From a bacterium (GTDB taxonomy: Bacteria; Verrucomicrobiota; Verrucomicrobiia; Limisphaerales; RI-55): a stretch of 64,000 nt of DNA. Numbering within the stretch: position 1 is the stretch's first letter; every line of letters begins with the position of its first letter. Shown piece after piece: positions 19,299-31,206 of the stretch. Below the pieces are notes generated by a model, which saw only the letters and a list, made by a program, of their open reading frames with translations, was not told the DNA's origin and did no database searches. The position numbers and the translations under genes are program-made. The DNA is taken from NCBI GenBank assembly GCA_016124235.1, contig WGOC01000008.1, positions 21,783 to 85,782 of the forward strand, read 5' to 3'.

Positions 19299-20822
19299 TC
19301 ACCCCCACAACTGCTTGTCCAGTGACCGCAATTGGATCGCTTCGGAAACGTGTTCCGCGGTGAGCGATTCACTGCCCGCCAGATCAGCGATCGTGCGGCT
19401 GACTTTGAGAATCCGATCGTAGGCGCGGGCGCTGAGTTTGTATTCGTCCATCGCCATCTTCAAAAAGTTCAGCGTGCTCTCGTCCAGCCGGCAATGCTGC
19501 TTCAAATCACGGGCGCCCATCCGGGCATTGCACGTAACGGGTCGACCGGCGAATCGCTCGATCTGCCGCCGCCGGGCCGCAACCACGCGCGTCCGGATTT
19601 CCGCCGATGTCTCGCCGGGTCGCGCCTCGCTCATCTCGCGAAACCGCACCGCCGGCACTTCCACGTGAATGTCGATGCGATCCAGCAACGGGCCCGAGAT
19701 GCGGCCGAGATAATTCTGAATCTCGCGCGGCGAACTTTTGGACTCGCCCGGCATTTTCCCGTCCGGCGTCGGGTTCATCGCCGCGACCAACATGAATTGC
19801 GACGGAAAGGTCATCGTGCCGGCGGCCCGCGAAATCGTGACGTGTCCTTCCTCGAGCGGCTGGCGCATCGTTTCCAAAACGCTGCGTTTGAACTCCGGCA
19901 ATTCGTCGAGAAACAACACACCGTTGTGCGCGAGTGAGATTTCGCCCGGCGTGGGATTGATGTTGCCGCCGAGCAATCCGGCGTCGCTCGCGGTGTGATG
20001 TGGCGCGCGAAACGGTCGCTGCGTGACCAGCGCCTGACCGGCTCGCATCAAACCGACGATGCTGTGAATCTTCGTCGTCTCGAGCGCCTCCTCCAGCGTG
20101 AGCGGCGGCAGAATCGTCGGAATGCGTTTTGCCAGCATGGACTTGCCCGTGCCCGGCGGACCAATCATCAAGATGTTGTGTCCGCCAGCGGCCGCGATTT
20201 CCAACGCGCGCTTGACCGATTCCTGTCCTTTCACGTCGGCGAAATCGAGCGGGTCATCGACCGGTTGATCGAAGACTTTGGACACATCCACCTTCACCGG
20301 GCTGATCTTGATTTCGCCTTCCAAGAACTGCGCGGCCTCGCGGAGATTTTGAATCGGGATCACCTGCAGACCTTCGACCACGGCTGCTTCGGGCGCGTTA
20401 TCCTTGGGGACGAGCACACCGATCAAACCGTCGCGCTTGGCCTGAATCGCGATGGGCAGAACGCCGCGACAAGGGCGCACGGCGCCGGTCAGCGCGAGTT
20501 CGCCGATAAGAATGAAATTATCGAGTTGATCGGTGATGATCTGTTCGCTGGCAGCGAGCATGCCGAGGGCGATCGGCAGATCGAAGCTGGGGCCTTCCTT
20601 GCGCACATCGGCCGGCGCGAGATTGATGGTCGTGCGGCCCATCGGCGGCCGGTATCCGCTGTTGCTCAACGCAGTCAGGACACGATCTTGTGATTCCCGA
20701 ACGGCCGCATCCGGCAATCCCACGATGACGACCCGGAAGTCGCCGTAATCCGAGTTGACCTCGACCTCCACCGGACTGGCCTCGATCCCGTTGACCGAAG
20801 CCGAAAACACCCTCGCAAGCAT
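19299..20822 (-). CDS. comM: YifB/ComM family magnesium-chelatase-like AAA+ ATPase
   Basis: This is the usual 507-residue YifB architecture: an N-terminal ChlI-type Lon-like domain ([17 protein letters not shown], about 1-170), the Mg-chelatase AAA+ core with Walker A GPPGTGKS (about 222-229) and Walker [11 protein letters not shown], and the C-terminal helical domain ([16 protein letters not shown]). The Vibrio and Haemophilus homologue ComM is a helicase promoting branch migration during natural transformation; that role here is by homology. It converges with the membrane protein gene (7 bases apart) and is monocistronic. Confidence 0.93.
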   Translation of the reverse strand: MLARVFSASVNGIEASPVEVEVNSDYGDFRVVIVGLPDAAVRESQDRVLTALSNSGYRPPMGRTTINLAPADVRKEGPSFDLPIALGMLAASEQIITDQLDNFILIGELALTGAVRPCRGVLPIAIQAKRDGLIGVLVPKDNAPEAAVVEGLQVIPIQNLREAAQFLEGEIKISPVKVDVSKVFDQPVDDPLDFADVKGQESVKRALEIAAAGGHNILMIGPPGTGKSMLAKRIPTILPPLTLEEALETTKIHSIVGLMRAGQALVTQRPFRAPHHTASDAGLLGGNINPTPGEISLAHNGVLFLDELPEFKRSVLETMRQPLEEGHVTISRAAGTMTFPSQFMLVAAMNPTPDGKMPGESKSSPREIQNYLGRISGPLLDRIDIHVEVPAVRFREMSEARPGETSAEIRTRVVAARRRQIERFAGRPVTCNARMGARDLKQHCRLDESTLNFLKMAMDEYKLSARAYDRILKVSRTIADLAGSESLTAEHVSEAIQLRSLDKQLWG

Positions 20823-21006
20823 GGGCGTGATTGAACTTCAGCCCGCCGGTGCAACGCAAGGTTTTCGACCCTCGCTTCCGACAACTCGCGCTGTTTTTCC
20901 ATAACAGCCTCCCGACCACTCTTTGCTCGGATCGTGTAACGAGGATTGTGTTTGGTGCATCTATGCCCTTAGTTTGAAACACCTTATCCGCCAGAATTCG
21001 CCCATC

Positions 21007-22299
21007 ATGAAACGCTTCCTTTCCCATCTCACGCTGGCTTTGTTCAGCGTTCCCGCCTTTGCGGCGTCGCCCGGTGCCTTCGATTGGCCGCAGTGGCAGG
21101 GCCCCAATCACGACGCGGTATCCCAGGAAACGGGCCTGCTCCAGCAATGGCAGAAGGAAGGACCACCACTCGCTTGGAAGGCCGAAGGTTTGGGCGGGGG
21201 CGACAGTGCACCTTCCGTGGCTGCCGGTCGGGTTTACGCCATGGCCAATCGCGGGAATGACGAAATTGTCTTCGCCCTGTCTGAAGCGGACGGCAAGGAA
21301 GTGTGGGTTTCGCGCCTGGGACCAGCTTTCCAACAACGCGGTTGGCCGCAGGGCAAGGAAGGTCCGGGGTGCACGCCCACGGTCGATGGCGATCGGCTTT
21401 ACGCCATTGGACTCGGCGGCGATCTCACTTGTCTGCAAGTCTCTGACGGCAAGATTCTCTGGCAACGAAGTTTCACCAAGGACTTTGGCGGTCGCATTCC
21501 GACCTGGAGCTACCGCGAGTCGCCGCTGATCGATGACGACAAATTGATCTGCACGCCGGGCGGTGAAGGCGCCACGATGGTTGCCCTCAACAAAATGACC
21601 GGCGACACGATCTGGAAGAGTGAGGCCACCGGCAGCCCAAAAGCCGCCTATTGCTCGGCGACCGCCATCGATTTCAAGGGTGAGCGTCAGTATGTGAATT
21701 TCACCGCGCGATCGCTCATCGGCGTCGCCGCGGCGGACGGCAAATTCCTGTGGGAATACAAGCGGCCCGCCAATGGTCACGGCATCAACATTTCCACACC
21801 GGTTCATCAGGATGGTTTCATTTTCGCGGCGTCTGCGTATGGCGCCGGCGGTGGTCTCATGAAATTGAGCAAGGAGGCGGACGGCCACTACATCGCCGAC
21901 GAGGTTTATTACACCAAAAAGATGCAGAACCATCACGGCGGGATGATCGTGGTCGACGGTGCGCTCTATGGCGCCAATGGTGGAAACGAAGGCGGGCATC
22001 TCGTCTGTCTCGACTTCAAGTCCGGCGACGTGTTTTGGGACGAGGCTGACGACAAGGAACATCAAGTCGCCAAAGGTTCACTGGCCATGGCCGACGGCCG
22101 GCTCTACTACCGGATGGAAGACGGCACGGTTTTACTGATCGAACCGAACTCGAAAAAATACATCGAGCACGGCCGCTTCAAGCAGCCCGACCGAAGCAGC
22201 AAGCCGGCGTGGTCGCACCCCGTCATCGCAAACGGCAAACTCTACATCCGCGATCAGGACGTGTTGTTCTGCTACAACGTGAAGGCGTCCGGCAGTTAG
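21007..22299 (+). CDS. Secreted PQQ-like (BamB-type) beta-propeller protein
   Basis: I chose the ATG at 21007 because it gives a clean signal peptide ([20 protein letters not shown], cleavage after AFA). The 28 in-frame codons upstream look unlike a protein start. The mature protein is a beta-propeller with [10 protein letters not shown] near its start and repeats such as [21 protein letters not shown] and GDTIWKSEA, the Trp-docking blades of PQQ-like/quinoprotein propellers. It is probably periplasmic. These proteins are abundant in Verrucomicrobiota and Planctomycetes. Nothing shows that PQQ is bound; substrate and partner are unknown. Confidence 0.88.
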   Translation: MKRFLSHLTLALFSVPAFAASPGAFDWPQWQGPNHDAVSQETGLLQQWQKEGPPLAWKAEGLGGGDSAPSVAAGRVYAMANRGNDEIVFALSEADGKEVWVSRLGPAFQQRGWPQGKEGPGCTPTVDGDRLYAIGLGGDLTCLQVSDGKILWQRSFTKDFGGRIPTWSYRESPLIDDDKLICTPGGEGATMVALNKMTGDTIWKSEATGSPKAAYCSATAIDFKGERQYVNFTARSLIGVAAADGKFLWEYKRPANGHGINISTPVHQDGFIFAASAYGAGGGLMKLSKEADGHYIADEVYYTKKMQNHHGGMIVVDGALYGANGGNEGGHLVCLDFKSGDVFWDEADDKEHQVAKGSLAMADGRLYYRMEDGTVLLIEPNSKKYIEHGRFKQPDRSSKPAWSHPVIANGKLYIRDQDVLFCYNVKASGS

Positions 22300-22341
22300 C
22301 GATCCGGAATAACGGAAGCCGTGACAGGGCGCCGAAAGATC

Positions 22342-22409
22342 GGTAGGGCGAGGCTCCTGCCGAGCCGCGACCGTCAACGTTTTGGGCTCAGCGGGAGCTT
22401 CGCCCTACC
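22342..22409. repeat. Dispersed imperfect palindrome, copy 1
   Basis: The left arm starts GGTAGGGCGAGGCTCC and the right arm ends AGCTTCGCCCTACC, so the 68-base unit can fold on itself. Related copies lie at 59556-59616 and 60421-60483. It sits between the propeller and cupin genes and looks like a REP-type intergenic element. Confidence 0.8.
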
Positions 22410-22443
22410 AAAAAGGCCAGGAATTTGATCGAATAAAAAATTC

Positions 22444-22839
22444 ATGGAAATCAAAAGAGCAGGCTCACAACCTTCCAACAAAGGCCCGGCGGATTGGTTC
22501 ACCGGCACGGTGCGAATCGATCCACTTTTTCAAGCGACCGTCCCCGCGCGCGTGGCTGGCGCCAGCGTGACGTTCGAGCCCGGCGCTCGCACGGCCTGGC
22601 ATACGCATCCGCTCGGGCAGACATTAATCGTCACCTCGGGATTTGGCTGGGTGCAACGCGAGGGTGGAGCGATCGAAGAAATTCGCCCCGGCGATGTGGT
22701 GTGGTTTCCGCCCGGCGAAAAGCACTGGCACGGCGCCTCACCCAAAACGGCCATGACCCACATCGCGATTCAAGAAGCGCTCGACGGCAAAGTGGTTGAA
22801 TGGCTGGAACACGTCAGCGACGAACAATATCGTCGGTGA
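22444..22839 (+). CDS. Small cupin protein (manganese cupin hydroxynitrile-lyase-like)
   Basis: This 131-residue single-domain cupin has motif 1 around H53, H55 and Q59 ([10 protein letters not shown]) and motif 2 around H94 (PGEKHWHG). That ligand set and spacing match, as I recall it, the metal-binding residues of the Granulicella/Acidobacterium cupin hydroxynitrile lyases. Many uncharacterised bacterial cupins share this pattern, so metal binding is likely but the reaction is open. It stands alone between two unrelated genes. Confidence 0.88.
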   Translation: MEIKRAGSQPSNKGPADWFTGTVRIDPLFQATVPARVAGASVTFEPGARTAWHTHPLGQTLIVTSGFGWVQREGGAIEEIRPGDVVWFPPGEKHWHGASPKTAMTHIAIQEALDGKVVEWLEHVSDEQYRR

Positions 22840-22925
22840 ATCGAAGGTCGACTCCCCGATTCCTACCGCAGAGGCGCGGACAAGGAGAATACAGCGACGA
22901 CAGCACGCCATCCTTCCAAGACAAG

Positions 22926-23822
22926 CTATTCGCGGAGCAGTCTGGGTAGGACGTTGGGATCGATGGCCTCGACGGCGTTTGTCGCGTATTGGCGAACATC
23001 AATTTGTGGGTCGCTGAGGGCTCTGAGCAAGGCGGGAATGGCGGCCTTCGCCGCGGCGCCATACTTTTGCAGAGCTACCTCTGCGGCAATCCTGACCAGA
23101 CCCCGCGGATCGTCCAAAGCCGCCGCCAAGGCCGGCACTACTAAGTCCGGTTTCAGTCGCAATTCCCCGAGAGACGCAATTGCGTTGCTGGCGACGCTCA
23201 GTTCGGCGTCGCCAATGCTTCGGATAAGGTCTGGTAGTGCAGGAGCGGCCAGCTCCCCCATGTTGCAGAACGCATGGGCTGCAACATCCCGTAACTCGGA
23301 ACTTGAGTTGGTAAGCACGGTCACAAGCCGATTCAACGCATTGGTCCTCTGGCAATATCCCAATGCTTCAATAGCGCGAGTCGCAACGACGGTACGCTTG
23401 GAATTATTTGCTACTTCTGCGAGGGCACCGATGGATTCGTCTGCGGCCGGTCCCAACGCCCGGAAGGCATAAACAGCAGCGCGCGCTCGGTCTTCGTCGT
23501 TTTGCCGGTTAAAGAAAGGTTCTTTGGTGCGAGCCCAGAGCCAATCGCGTATCTGATCCACGCGGTCTGGTTCCTCGTACCGGATCCATTTGAGGAGAAA
23601 GGGAACGGCATTGGTCCCCATCTCTTTGATGGCTTGGCCAGCATACTGCCGGTCGGCGTCGCTGTTGCCTTGGTATGGTTCATAAAGCGCAACGAAATAG
23701 CTAAGTGGATTTTCTTCGTGGGTCGGTTCGGGCTTACCGGCGAAGAAAAGAAAGACGGTAATCCCGATGATTGCGACCATGGTAATGACCAGCAACAGGC
23801 GTTTCCGTTTCAGTGGTTCCAC
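22926..23822 (-). CDS. Membrane-anchored HEAT-repeat protein
   Basis: This 298-residue protein has an N-terminal membrane anchor (about 8-28, LLLVITMVAIIGITVFLFF). It is followed by five or so HEAT/PBS-lyase-type repeats, for example DDPRGLVRIAAEVALQKYG and SDPQIDVRQYATNAVEAI. These make a superhelical binding surface facing the periplasm or cytoplasm; the orientation is unclear. It is the last gene of a yihY-ald-HEAT series on the minus strand, 29 bases after the alanine dehydrogenase stop. The partner is unknown. Confidence 0.8.
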   Translation of the reverse strand: MEPLKRKRLLLVITMVAIIGITVFLFFAGKPEPTHEENPLSYFVALYEPYQGNSDADRQYAGQAIKEMGTNAVPFLLKWIRYEEPDRVDQIRDWLWARTKEPFFNRQNDEDRARAAVYAFRALGPAADESIGALAEVANNSKRTVVATRAIEALGYCQRTNALNRLVTVLTNSSSELRDVAAHAFCNMGELAAPALPDLIRSIGDAELSVASNAIASLGELRLKPDLVVPALAAALDDPRGLVRIAAEVALQKYGAAAKAAIPALLRALSDPQIDVRQYATNAVEAIDPNVLPRLLRE

Positions 23823-23851
23823 AGCGGGAAATTAGCAGGCGGAAATGGTTG

Positions 23852-24973
23852 TTACATACGTTTGCCAAGCCGGTCATCGGCAAGCTTTTCCCAGAGCATT
23901 CCATGCGCTTCGGCCACTGCCTTGCAAGTGACGCGACCGTCCATGACGTTGATGCCGCCGAGCAAAGCCGGTTGCTTCTCACAAGCTTCGGCGAGGCCAT
24001 GGTCGGCGATCAATTCGATGAAGCGATACGTGACGTTGGTCAGCGCCTGGGTCGCGGTGCGCGCAAAGGCGCCGGGCATGTTGGCCACGCAATAGTGAAT
24101 GACGTCCTCCTCAACGAACGTCGGCTCGTGATGCGTGGTCGGTCGAGAAGTTTCAGCGCAGCCGCCCTGATCGATCGCGATGTCCACCAGCACGCTGCCG
24201 GGTTTCATGACTTCGAGCATTTTGCGATTGATGAGTTTAGGAGCGCGCGCGCCGGGAACCAGAACGGCGCCCACCAACAGATCCACCGTTGGCAGCATTT
24301 CGAGGATGTGCGCTTCGTTCGAGTAAAGCGTGTGCGCAGTGTGCAGCGTGATGTCGAGGAAGCGCATGCGTTCGACATCCACTTCGAGAATGGTCACGTC
24401 CGCGCCCAAACCTTGGGCCATGCGGGCGGCGTTGATGCCTGAAGTTCCACCTCCAAGCACCACCACTTTTCCCGGAAGCACACCCGGCACGCCGCCGAGC
24501 AACGTGCCTTTGCCACCGTTGTGTTTCGCGAGGTAAAAGCCGCCGACCAAAATGCTCATGCGCCCGGCGATCTCGCTCATCGGTTCCAAGAGCGGCAGCC
24601 GTCGGTTTACTTCGACGGTTTCGTACGCCAGCGCGGTGACGCCGGATTTCATCAATCCCTCCGTCAACGGCCGGTTGGCCGCCAAATGAAGGTAGGTGAA
24701 AAGGATCTGGCCCTTGCGGAGCAGCGAAACTTCATCCGGCTGCGGTTCTTTTACTTTCACGATAAGGTCCGCGCGCTCAAAGACTTCTTCGTGCACGACC
24801 AGAATTTCCGCGCCGGCCTTTTCGTATTCGGCATCGAGATAACCGCTGCCCGCGCCCGCACCTCGCTCGACGATGACCTGATGACCACGCCGGATGAGTT
24901 GGTACGCGGCGGAAGGTAACAACGCGACGCGATGCTCGTCGGCCTTCACTTCGCGCGGGACACCGATGATCAT
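23852..24973 (-). CDS. ald: Alanine dehydrogenase
   Basis: It catalyses NAD-dependent interconversion of L-alanine with pyruvate and ammonia. The 373 residues match the family. [18 protein letters not shown] carries the substrate-binding Arg (R15), KVKEP carries the pyruvate-binding Lys (near 75), YLHLAA the catalytic His (near 96), and [20 protein letters not shown] is the Rossmann dinucleotide loop (about 170). It begins 21 bases downstream of yihY on the same strand, so co-transcription is possible. Confidence 0.95.
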   Translation of the reverse strand: MIIGVPREVKADEHRVALLPSAAYQLIRRGHQVIVERGAGAGSGYLDAEYEKAGAEILVVHEEVFERADLIVKVKEPQPDEVSLLRKGQILFTYLHLAANRPLTEGLMKSGVTALAYETVEVNRRLPLLEPMSEIAGRMSILVGGFYLAKHNGGKGTLLGGVPGVLPGKVVVLGGGTSGINAARMAQGLGADVTILEVDVERMRFLDITLHTAHTLYSNEAHILEMLPTVDLLVGAVLVPGARAPKLINRKMLEVMKPGSVLVDIAIDQGGCAETSRPTTHHEPTFVEEDVIHYCVANMPGAFARTATQALTNVTYRFIELIADHGLAEACEKQPALLGGINVMDGRVTCKAVAEAHGMLWEKLADDRLGKRM

Positions 24974-24994
24974 AACTGGAAGAACAGAGACGGG

Positions 24995-26722
24995 TTAAGT
25001 CGCAGCCGCCGCGTGTGAGGTGCCGATCGCGTGACCTTGTGAGTCGGGCTCGAGGCGCGCGATCAGATCTTGCAGGCTGGTTTTTCCGGAAACGGATTTT
25101 TCCGCGAGCAAGACACTTTCGAAGACTTCATCGATTGCCTTTTTCGCGTCGTCCTCGACCGATTCAGTGCGCTCGCCACGCGCCGTGCGCAAGGTCATCA
25201 AGATGTCGTGGCAGCTGATTTTTTCCAACGGTCGCGTGAGCGTGTAGCCCGTTTCCGTACCGTTCCCGTGCGCTTCCATCACGAGCCCACCGGCTTCCAT
25301 CGATTTCAAAATGTCGTCAACGAGGCGGGTCGAAATGCGCAACGCCTGCGCAATGTCGATCACGCTCGGAGCGACGCCGTGGATGTCATCAAACCGCTTG
25401 CCGACGAACGTCATGATGCGCAATGCCAGATGTTCCTTGCCGAGGAAATTGATCCGTTGGGCTTCCTTTTCCTGGAGATAAGCGACTCGATTCTGAAATG
25501 CGTAAGCGACCTGTGCGCCGAACAAAAGAATCAACCATGAGAAATACAAACCAACCAGAAACACAGGGATTACGGCGAAGCTTCCGTAGATCTTGGTGTA
25601 AGTCACGCCTTTCGAGACGAGTGTTACGTTCATGGCGCTGTTCAATTGCCAGAGAATGCCGCCGGTCAGGCCGCCAAGAAACGCCGCACGCCAACGCACC
25701 TTGGTGTTCGGCATGAGCTGATAAAAAAAGGCGAACCCAAAGCTCAGAATGATGATCGGCAACGCCTTTTCGAGGAGGAACTGCACCAGGAAACCAAGAT
25801 ACAGTTTGTCCATGATCTTCTGCACCCAGGCGAGTTCCGAACCAATGTTGACCGATAGCACCACCACGGGAATCAATGGTCCCAATGTCACGGTCGCCCA
25901 ATATTGCACAATCCGGGAAACCCACGACCGCCCGCGGGCCACTCCCCAGATGTCATTGAACGTAGCCTCAATCGTACTGAAGAGCATGATGGCGACGACG
26001 ATCAGGCCCACCATGCCGGTCACGCCCAGACCGCCGCTGTTCACCCGCTGTAACGAATCATCGATGAATTTGACGACCAGTGTCCGGTCGACGGCCTTGA
26101 CGGCCTCCTTGAACTTTTCCTTCGCCTGCTTGTTCACGACCACGGCGTTTGTCGACGTCGTCGTCGTGTTTGGATTCGCGGCGGCCAAGTTCGTTCCGGT
26201 CTGGTCGACTCGATTGGTATCACCGGCCGCCAGGGTAGGTTGAACTTCGTTCGGCGATTTGGCGTCGGGGTTGGCTTGCCCGGAATCAAGTCCGTCCGTT
26301 GTTGTGTCGCCGGCGTCTGAAGTCGTGGTGGTCTGGTGGGCTTTGTCGACGTCATTTGTGCTGCCGGTGCCCGCTTCGGGCAGCACCTGCTCCACGAGTT
26401 TGTCGATCACCTTTTTGATGGGCGCCTCACCCTGGGATTTCAAAATCCCCGTCGAAATGCTCGCCGTAACCGCAATCAAGGGGATCAAGGCCAGCAACGT
26501 CGTGTAAGCCAGCGCCGTGGCCCGAACCGGGCAGCGATTGGAAATGAAGCCGGTGACGACGAGTTCCCAAAACTGAAGAAACGAGAAGAGTCGTTCGCCC
26601 CAGACCGGGCCGCACGTGTCGCGGAGCTTTTTCCGGATCACGATGCGGAATCGTTTGCCGGAGCCGGGCGCATGCTGAGCCGGATTGGTCATTTGCTGAG
26701 CTTTGACTGATGCCGCTCCCAA
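24995..26722 (-). CDS. YihY/BrkB family membrane protein with winged-helix C-terminus
   Basis: The protein has the YihY fold: a first helix with RATALAYTTLLALIPLIAV, then five more membrane helices ending in FSWLILLFGAQVAYAFQN. Two features depart from the plain family. Residues about 116-195 are a low-complexity Thr/Asp/Asn-rich stretch, placed between helices 1 and 2 where the extracytoplasmic loop is expected. A C-terminal soluble domain (about 425-540, VIDIAQALRISTRLVDDILKSMEAGGLV) looks like a winged helix, as seen in some long YihY proteins. Function is unsettled in the family despite old RNase BN annotations. M12 (26689) is an alternative start. Confidence 0.85.
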   Translation of the reverse strand: MGAASVKAQQMTNPAQHAPGSGKRFRIVIRKKLRDTCGPVWGERLFSFLQFWELVVTGFISNRCPVRATALAYTTLLALIPLIAVTASISTGILKSQGEAPIKKVIDKLVEQVLPEAGTGSTNDVDKAHQTTTTSDAGDTTTDGLDSGQANPDAKSPNEVQPTLAAGDTNRVDQTGTNLAAANPNTTTTSTNAVVVNKQAKEKFKEAVKAVDRTLVVKFIDDSLQRVNSGGLGVTGMVGLIVVAIMLFSTIEATFNDIWGVARGRSWVSRIVQYWATVTLGPLIPVVVLSVNIGSELAWVQKIMDKLYLGFLVQFLLEKALPIIILSFGFAFFYQLMPNTKVRWRAAFLGGLTGGILWQLNSAMNVTLVSKGVTYTKIYGSFAVIPVFLVGLYFSWLILLFGAQVAYAFQNRVAYLQEKEAQRINFLGKEHLALRIMTFVGKRFDDIHGVAPSVIDIAQALRISTRLVDDILKSMEAGGLVMEAHGNGTETGYTLTRPLEKISCHDILMTLRTARGERTESVEDDAKKAIDEVFESVLLAEKSVSGKTSLQDLIARLEPDSQGHAIGTSHAAAAT

Positions 26723-26798
26723 GTCAATTCAGCCCACCGATCGCTGCGCGCAAGAATTTCACTCATTACGGCGAGAGGGTAGTTTTGCGATCGGTCCG

Positions 26799-26833
26799 GG
26801 AAATAGAAACGGGGCCCGGCAATCCGGGCCCCG
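26799..26833 (-). terminator. Rho-independent terminator of groES-groEL
   Basis: A perfect 10-bp GC-rich stem (26810-26819 with 26824-26833) has a 4-base loop and is followed on the minus strand by TTTCTATTT. It lies about 30 bases after the groEL stop. Confidence 0.88.
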
Positions 26834-26861
26834 TCGTGTCAATTTGGATGTGCGGTTTCGC

Positions 26862-28514
<1,653 letters not shown>

Positions 28515-28534
28515 TTAAGTTGGGTTAAAGTTGT

Positions 28535-28828
28535 TTAGCCGATCACCGCGAGGATGTCGTCGCTGTTCAGGATCTTCATTTCCTTGCCGTCGATCTTGAT
28601 TTCCGTGCCACCGTACTTGCTGATCAGCACGCGGTCGCCCTTCTTCACTTCGAATTCGACCTTCTTGCCGTTGTCATCGGTTTTGCCGGTTCCCAGGGCG
28701 ACAATGATGCCTTCCATGGGTTTTTCTTTGGCGGAATCAGGGATGATAATGCCACCCTTCTTCACTTCCTTTTCCTCGGCCGGTTCCACGAGAACACGGT
28801 CGCCGAGCGGTTTAACGTTCAGTGCCAT
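28535..28828 (-). CDS. groES: Co-chaperonin GroES (Hsp10)
   Basis: This is a 97-residue GroES with the start at 28826-28828 ([16 protein letters not shown]). An upstream in-frame extension of 23 codons lacks similarity and was dropped. The mobile loop lies around [15 protein letters not shown], and the C-terminal strand is [10 protein letters not shown]. It is co-transcribed with groEL. I searched the upstream 146 bases for a CIRCE element (TTAGCACTC-N9-GAGTGCTAA) and found none, so HrcA control is not supported. Confidence 0.97.
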   Translation of the reverse strand: MALNVKPLGDRVLVEPAEEKEVKKGGIIIPDSAKEKPMEGIIVALGTGKTDDNGKKVEFEVKKGDRVLISKYGGTEIKIDGKEMKILNSDDILAVIG

Positions 28829-28925
28829 ACTGTTACTGTATTTGGTTCGTTGTTGTTGGTTAGCGTTGTTACAAAACAAGCCCCGATGCACCCGCACCGG
28901 TTGATTGTTAAGGGGGTATTTGAGA

Positions 28926-28962
28926 CCGGCCGCCGCTTCATGCCTTGCGAAGCGGCGGCCGG
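28926..28962 (-). terminator. Strong hairpin between dnaK and groES
   Basis: A perfect 14-bp stem (28926-28939 with 28949-28962) has a 9-base loop and lies 12 bases after the dnaK stop. There is no T-run on the minus strand, so it may work as an attenuator, an RNA-stability element or a Rho-assisted terminator rather than a classic intrinsic one. Confidence 0.7.
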
Positions 28963-28974
28963 CACAAAAGTGGA

Positions 28975-30924
28975 TCAGCCTTTCTTCTCGTCGACGACTT
29001 CCGCGTCGATAATCGGACCTTCGTCCTTGGCGGATTTCTTTTCGTCCGCTTCAGATTTGGCTTCGCCGCTGGATGCTTGCGATTCACCACCGGCCGCGGC
29101 GCCGGGTTGACCCTGGGCGGACTTGTAAAGTTCCGCCGACGCGGCCTGCCAAGCTTCGTTTAATTTTTCACTGGCGGACTTGATGGCGGCGATGTCGGTG
29201 CCGTTCAAGGCGTCTTTCACGGCTTTCATTGCCGCTTCGATCTTTTCCTTGTCGCCGGCCGGCAATGTGTCGCCATTTTCCTTCAGCATCTTTTCGGAGC
29301 GATAGACGGCGTTGTCCGCTTCGTTCCGCGTTTCTACTTCCTCACGCTTTTGCTTATCTTCTTCAGCGTGGGCGTCCGCGTCCTTGCGCATCCGCTCAAT
29401 CTCGTCCTGCGACAAACCGCTGCTGGCGGTGATGGTGATCTTCTGCTCGCGACCAGTACCGAGGTCCTTGGCGCCAACATGCAAAATACCGTTGGCATCA
29501 ATGTCGAAGGTCACCTCGATCTGCGGCACACCACGCGGAGCGGGCGGGATGTCGTCCAGTTTAAACTTGCCGATGGTTTTGTTGTCGCGGGCAAATTGCC
29601 GTTCGCCTTGGAGCACATGAATTTCAACGCCGGGCTGATTGTCCGCCGCGGTCGAAAAAATTTCCGATTTGCGAGTCGGGATCGTGGTGTTCCGCTCAAT
29701 CAAACGCGTGAACACACCACCGAGCGTTTCGATTCCGAGCGAGAGCGGTGTGACATCGAGGAGCAACACGTCTTTAACGTCGCCCTTCAGCACGCCGCCC
29801 TGAATCGCTGCACCGACGGCAACCACCTCATCAGGATTCACACCTTGATGCGGCGGCTTGCTCACCAAGCTCTTCGCCGTCTCGACGACGCGCGGCATGC
29901 GGGTCATGCCACCAACCAAGACGAGTTCGTCAATCTTGTCCGCTGTGAGGTCGGCATCCTTGAGACAGGCCTTCGTTGGCGTCACGGTGCGTTCGAACAA
30001 ATCGTCGCACAACTGTTCCATCTTCGATCGACTCAGTGCCAAACTGATGTGTTTCGGCCCACTGGCGTCGGCGGTGATGAACGGCAGATTAATGTCGTAT
30101 TGCTGGGAACTCGAAAGCGCGATCTTTGCCTTTTCCGCTTCCTCTTTGATTCGTTGGAGCGCGTCCGGCTGCTTGCGCAAGTCCATGCCCTGATCCTTTT
30201 TGAACTCGTCAAGGATCCAGTCCATGAGTTTGTTGTCCCAGTCATCGCCACCGAGATGAGTGTCGCCATTGGTCGCCTTGACCTCAAACACGCCATCGCC
30301 AATTTCGAGGACAGAAATATCAAACGTGCCGCCGCCCAAATCGTAGACGGCGATCTTTTCATCGGATTTTTTGTCGAGACCGTATGCCAGTGACGCTGCC
30401 GTGGGTTCGTTGATAATTCGCAGAACTTCCAGTCCCGCAATCTTGCCGGCGTCTTTGGTCGCCTGCCGTTGCGAGTCATTGAAATAAGCCGGCACGGTGA
30501 TGACCGCCTGCGTGATCTTTTCTCCCAACCGAACTTCAGCGTCCGCTTTCAGTTTCCCAAGAATCATCGCCGAGATCTCCGGCGGACTGAACTGCTTGGC
30601 TTTGCCGTCAATCTCAACTTCGACAGCAACGTCGCCATTCGATGCCTTTACCACCTTATAGGGCACACGCTTCGCTTCCTCGGAGATTTCGTCATACTTC
30701 CGACCCATGAAGCGTTTGACGGAATAAATCGTATTGCGCGAGTTCGTCACAGCTTGACGCTTAGCCGCGTCGCCGACCAACCGTTCGCCGTTCTTCGCGA
30801 ATGCAACAACGGATGGTGTTGTGCGCTTACCTTCAGAGTTCTCCAGAACCACCGGCTCGCCGCCTTCCATGACAGCCATGCAGGAGTTCGTCGTTCCAAG
30901 ATCGATTCCCAAAACTTTAGCCAT
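28975..30924 (-). CDS. dnaK: Chaperone DnaK (Hsp70)
   Basis: This 649-residue protein has the N-terminal ATPase motif [14 protein letters not shown], the second signature [14 protein letters not shown], and [13 protein letters not shown]. The substrate-binding domain starts near residue 390 ([17 protein letters not shown]), and a Gly/Gln/Ala-rich helical tail closes the protein. A good ribosome site (GAAAGG, 8 bases before ATG) is visible. It is upstream of groES-groEL on the same strand; grpE and dnaJ are not adjacent. The promoter is not clear to me. Confidence 0.97.
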   Translation of the reverse strand: MAKVLGIDLGTTNSCMAVMEGGEPVVLENSEGKRTTPSVVAFAKNGERLVGDAAKRQAVTNSRNTIYSVKRFMGRKYDEISEEAKRVPYKVVKASNGDVAVEVEIDGKAKQFSPPEISAMILGKLKADAEVRLGEKITQAVITVPAYFNDSQRQATKDAGKIAGLEVLRIINEPTAASLAYGLDKKSDEKIAVYDLGGGTFDISVLEIGDGVFEVKATNGDTHLGGDDWDNKLMDWILDEFKKDQGMDLRKQPDALQRIKEEAEKAKIALSSSQQYDINLPFITADASGPKHISLALSRSKMEQLCDDLFERTVTPTKACLKDADLTADKIDELVLVGGMTRMPRVVETAKSLVSKPPHQGVNPDEVVAVGAAIQGGVLKGDVKDVLLLDVTPLSLGIETLGGVFTRLIERNTTIPTRKSEIFSTAADNQPGVEIHVLQGERQFARDNKTIGKFKLDDIPPAPRGVPQIEVTFDIDANGILHVGAKDLGTGREQKITITASSGLSQDEIERMRKDADAHAEEDKQKREEVETRNEADNAVYRSEKMLKENGDTLPAGDKEKIEAAMKAVKDALNGTDIAAIKSASEKLNEAWQAASAELYKSAQGQPGAAAGGESQASSGEAKSEADEKKSAKDEGPIIDAEVVDEKKG

Positions 30925-31206
30925 AATAAAAACCTTTCAGTTCAAGGTAGCAAACTGGCATCCAATGAATTGCATGTTTGTAAGCTATTCATGTTAAGTC
31001 ACTTATAACAATAGTTGCCGTTGCCCTATTTGGCGATTTCGCGACCGTATGGCGCGTTTGAGCGCCATCGTGGCGCTATATAGGTGGCTTGGGGTTGACC
31101 GCTCCAACTTGGTCGTGGCCCTTGCGAGGAGATGCGCCATGAATCCAACGATAACGGATCCGATCCTGAACGGGATATGGTGGCGCACGCCGACGGTGTT
31201 GTCGGT
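30925..31206. other. Intergenic region upstream of dnaK
   Basis: This 282-base spacer separates the mnmG stop from dnaK. It holds the dnaK ribosome site and a perfect 7-bp hairpin at 31061-31077 (AGCGCCA/TGGCGCT), which could serve mnmG termination. I see no gene and no CIRCE-like repeat. Confidence 0.6.

Noticed and set aside
20518..22065. A 515-codon frame spanning yifB and the propeller gene on the minus strand
   Set aside because: It runs through two well-supported genes in the wrong frame or strand and has no family features.
28829..28974. CIRCE operator upstream of groES
   Set aside because: No TTAGCACTC-N9-GAGTGCTAA or close variant found; the only inverted repeat is the GC-rich hairpin after dnaK.
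29350..30393. A 347-codon frame opposite dnaK
   Set aside because: Shadow of dnaK with low-complexity translation.
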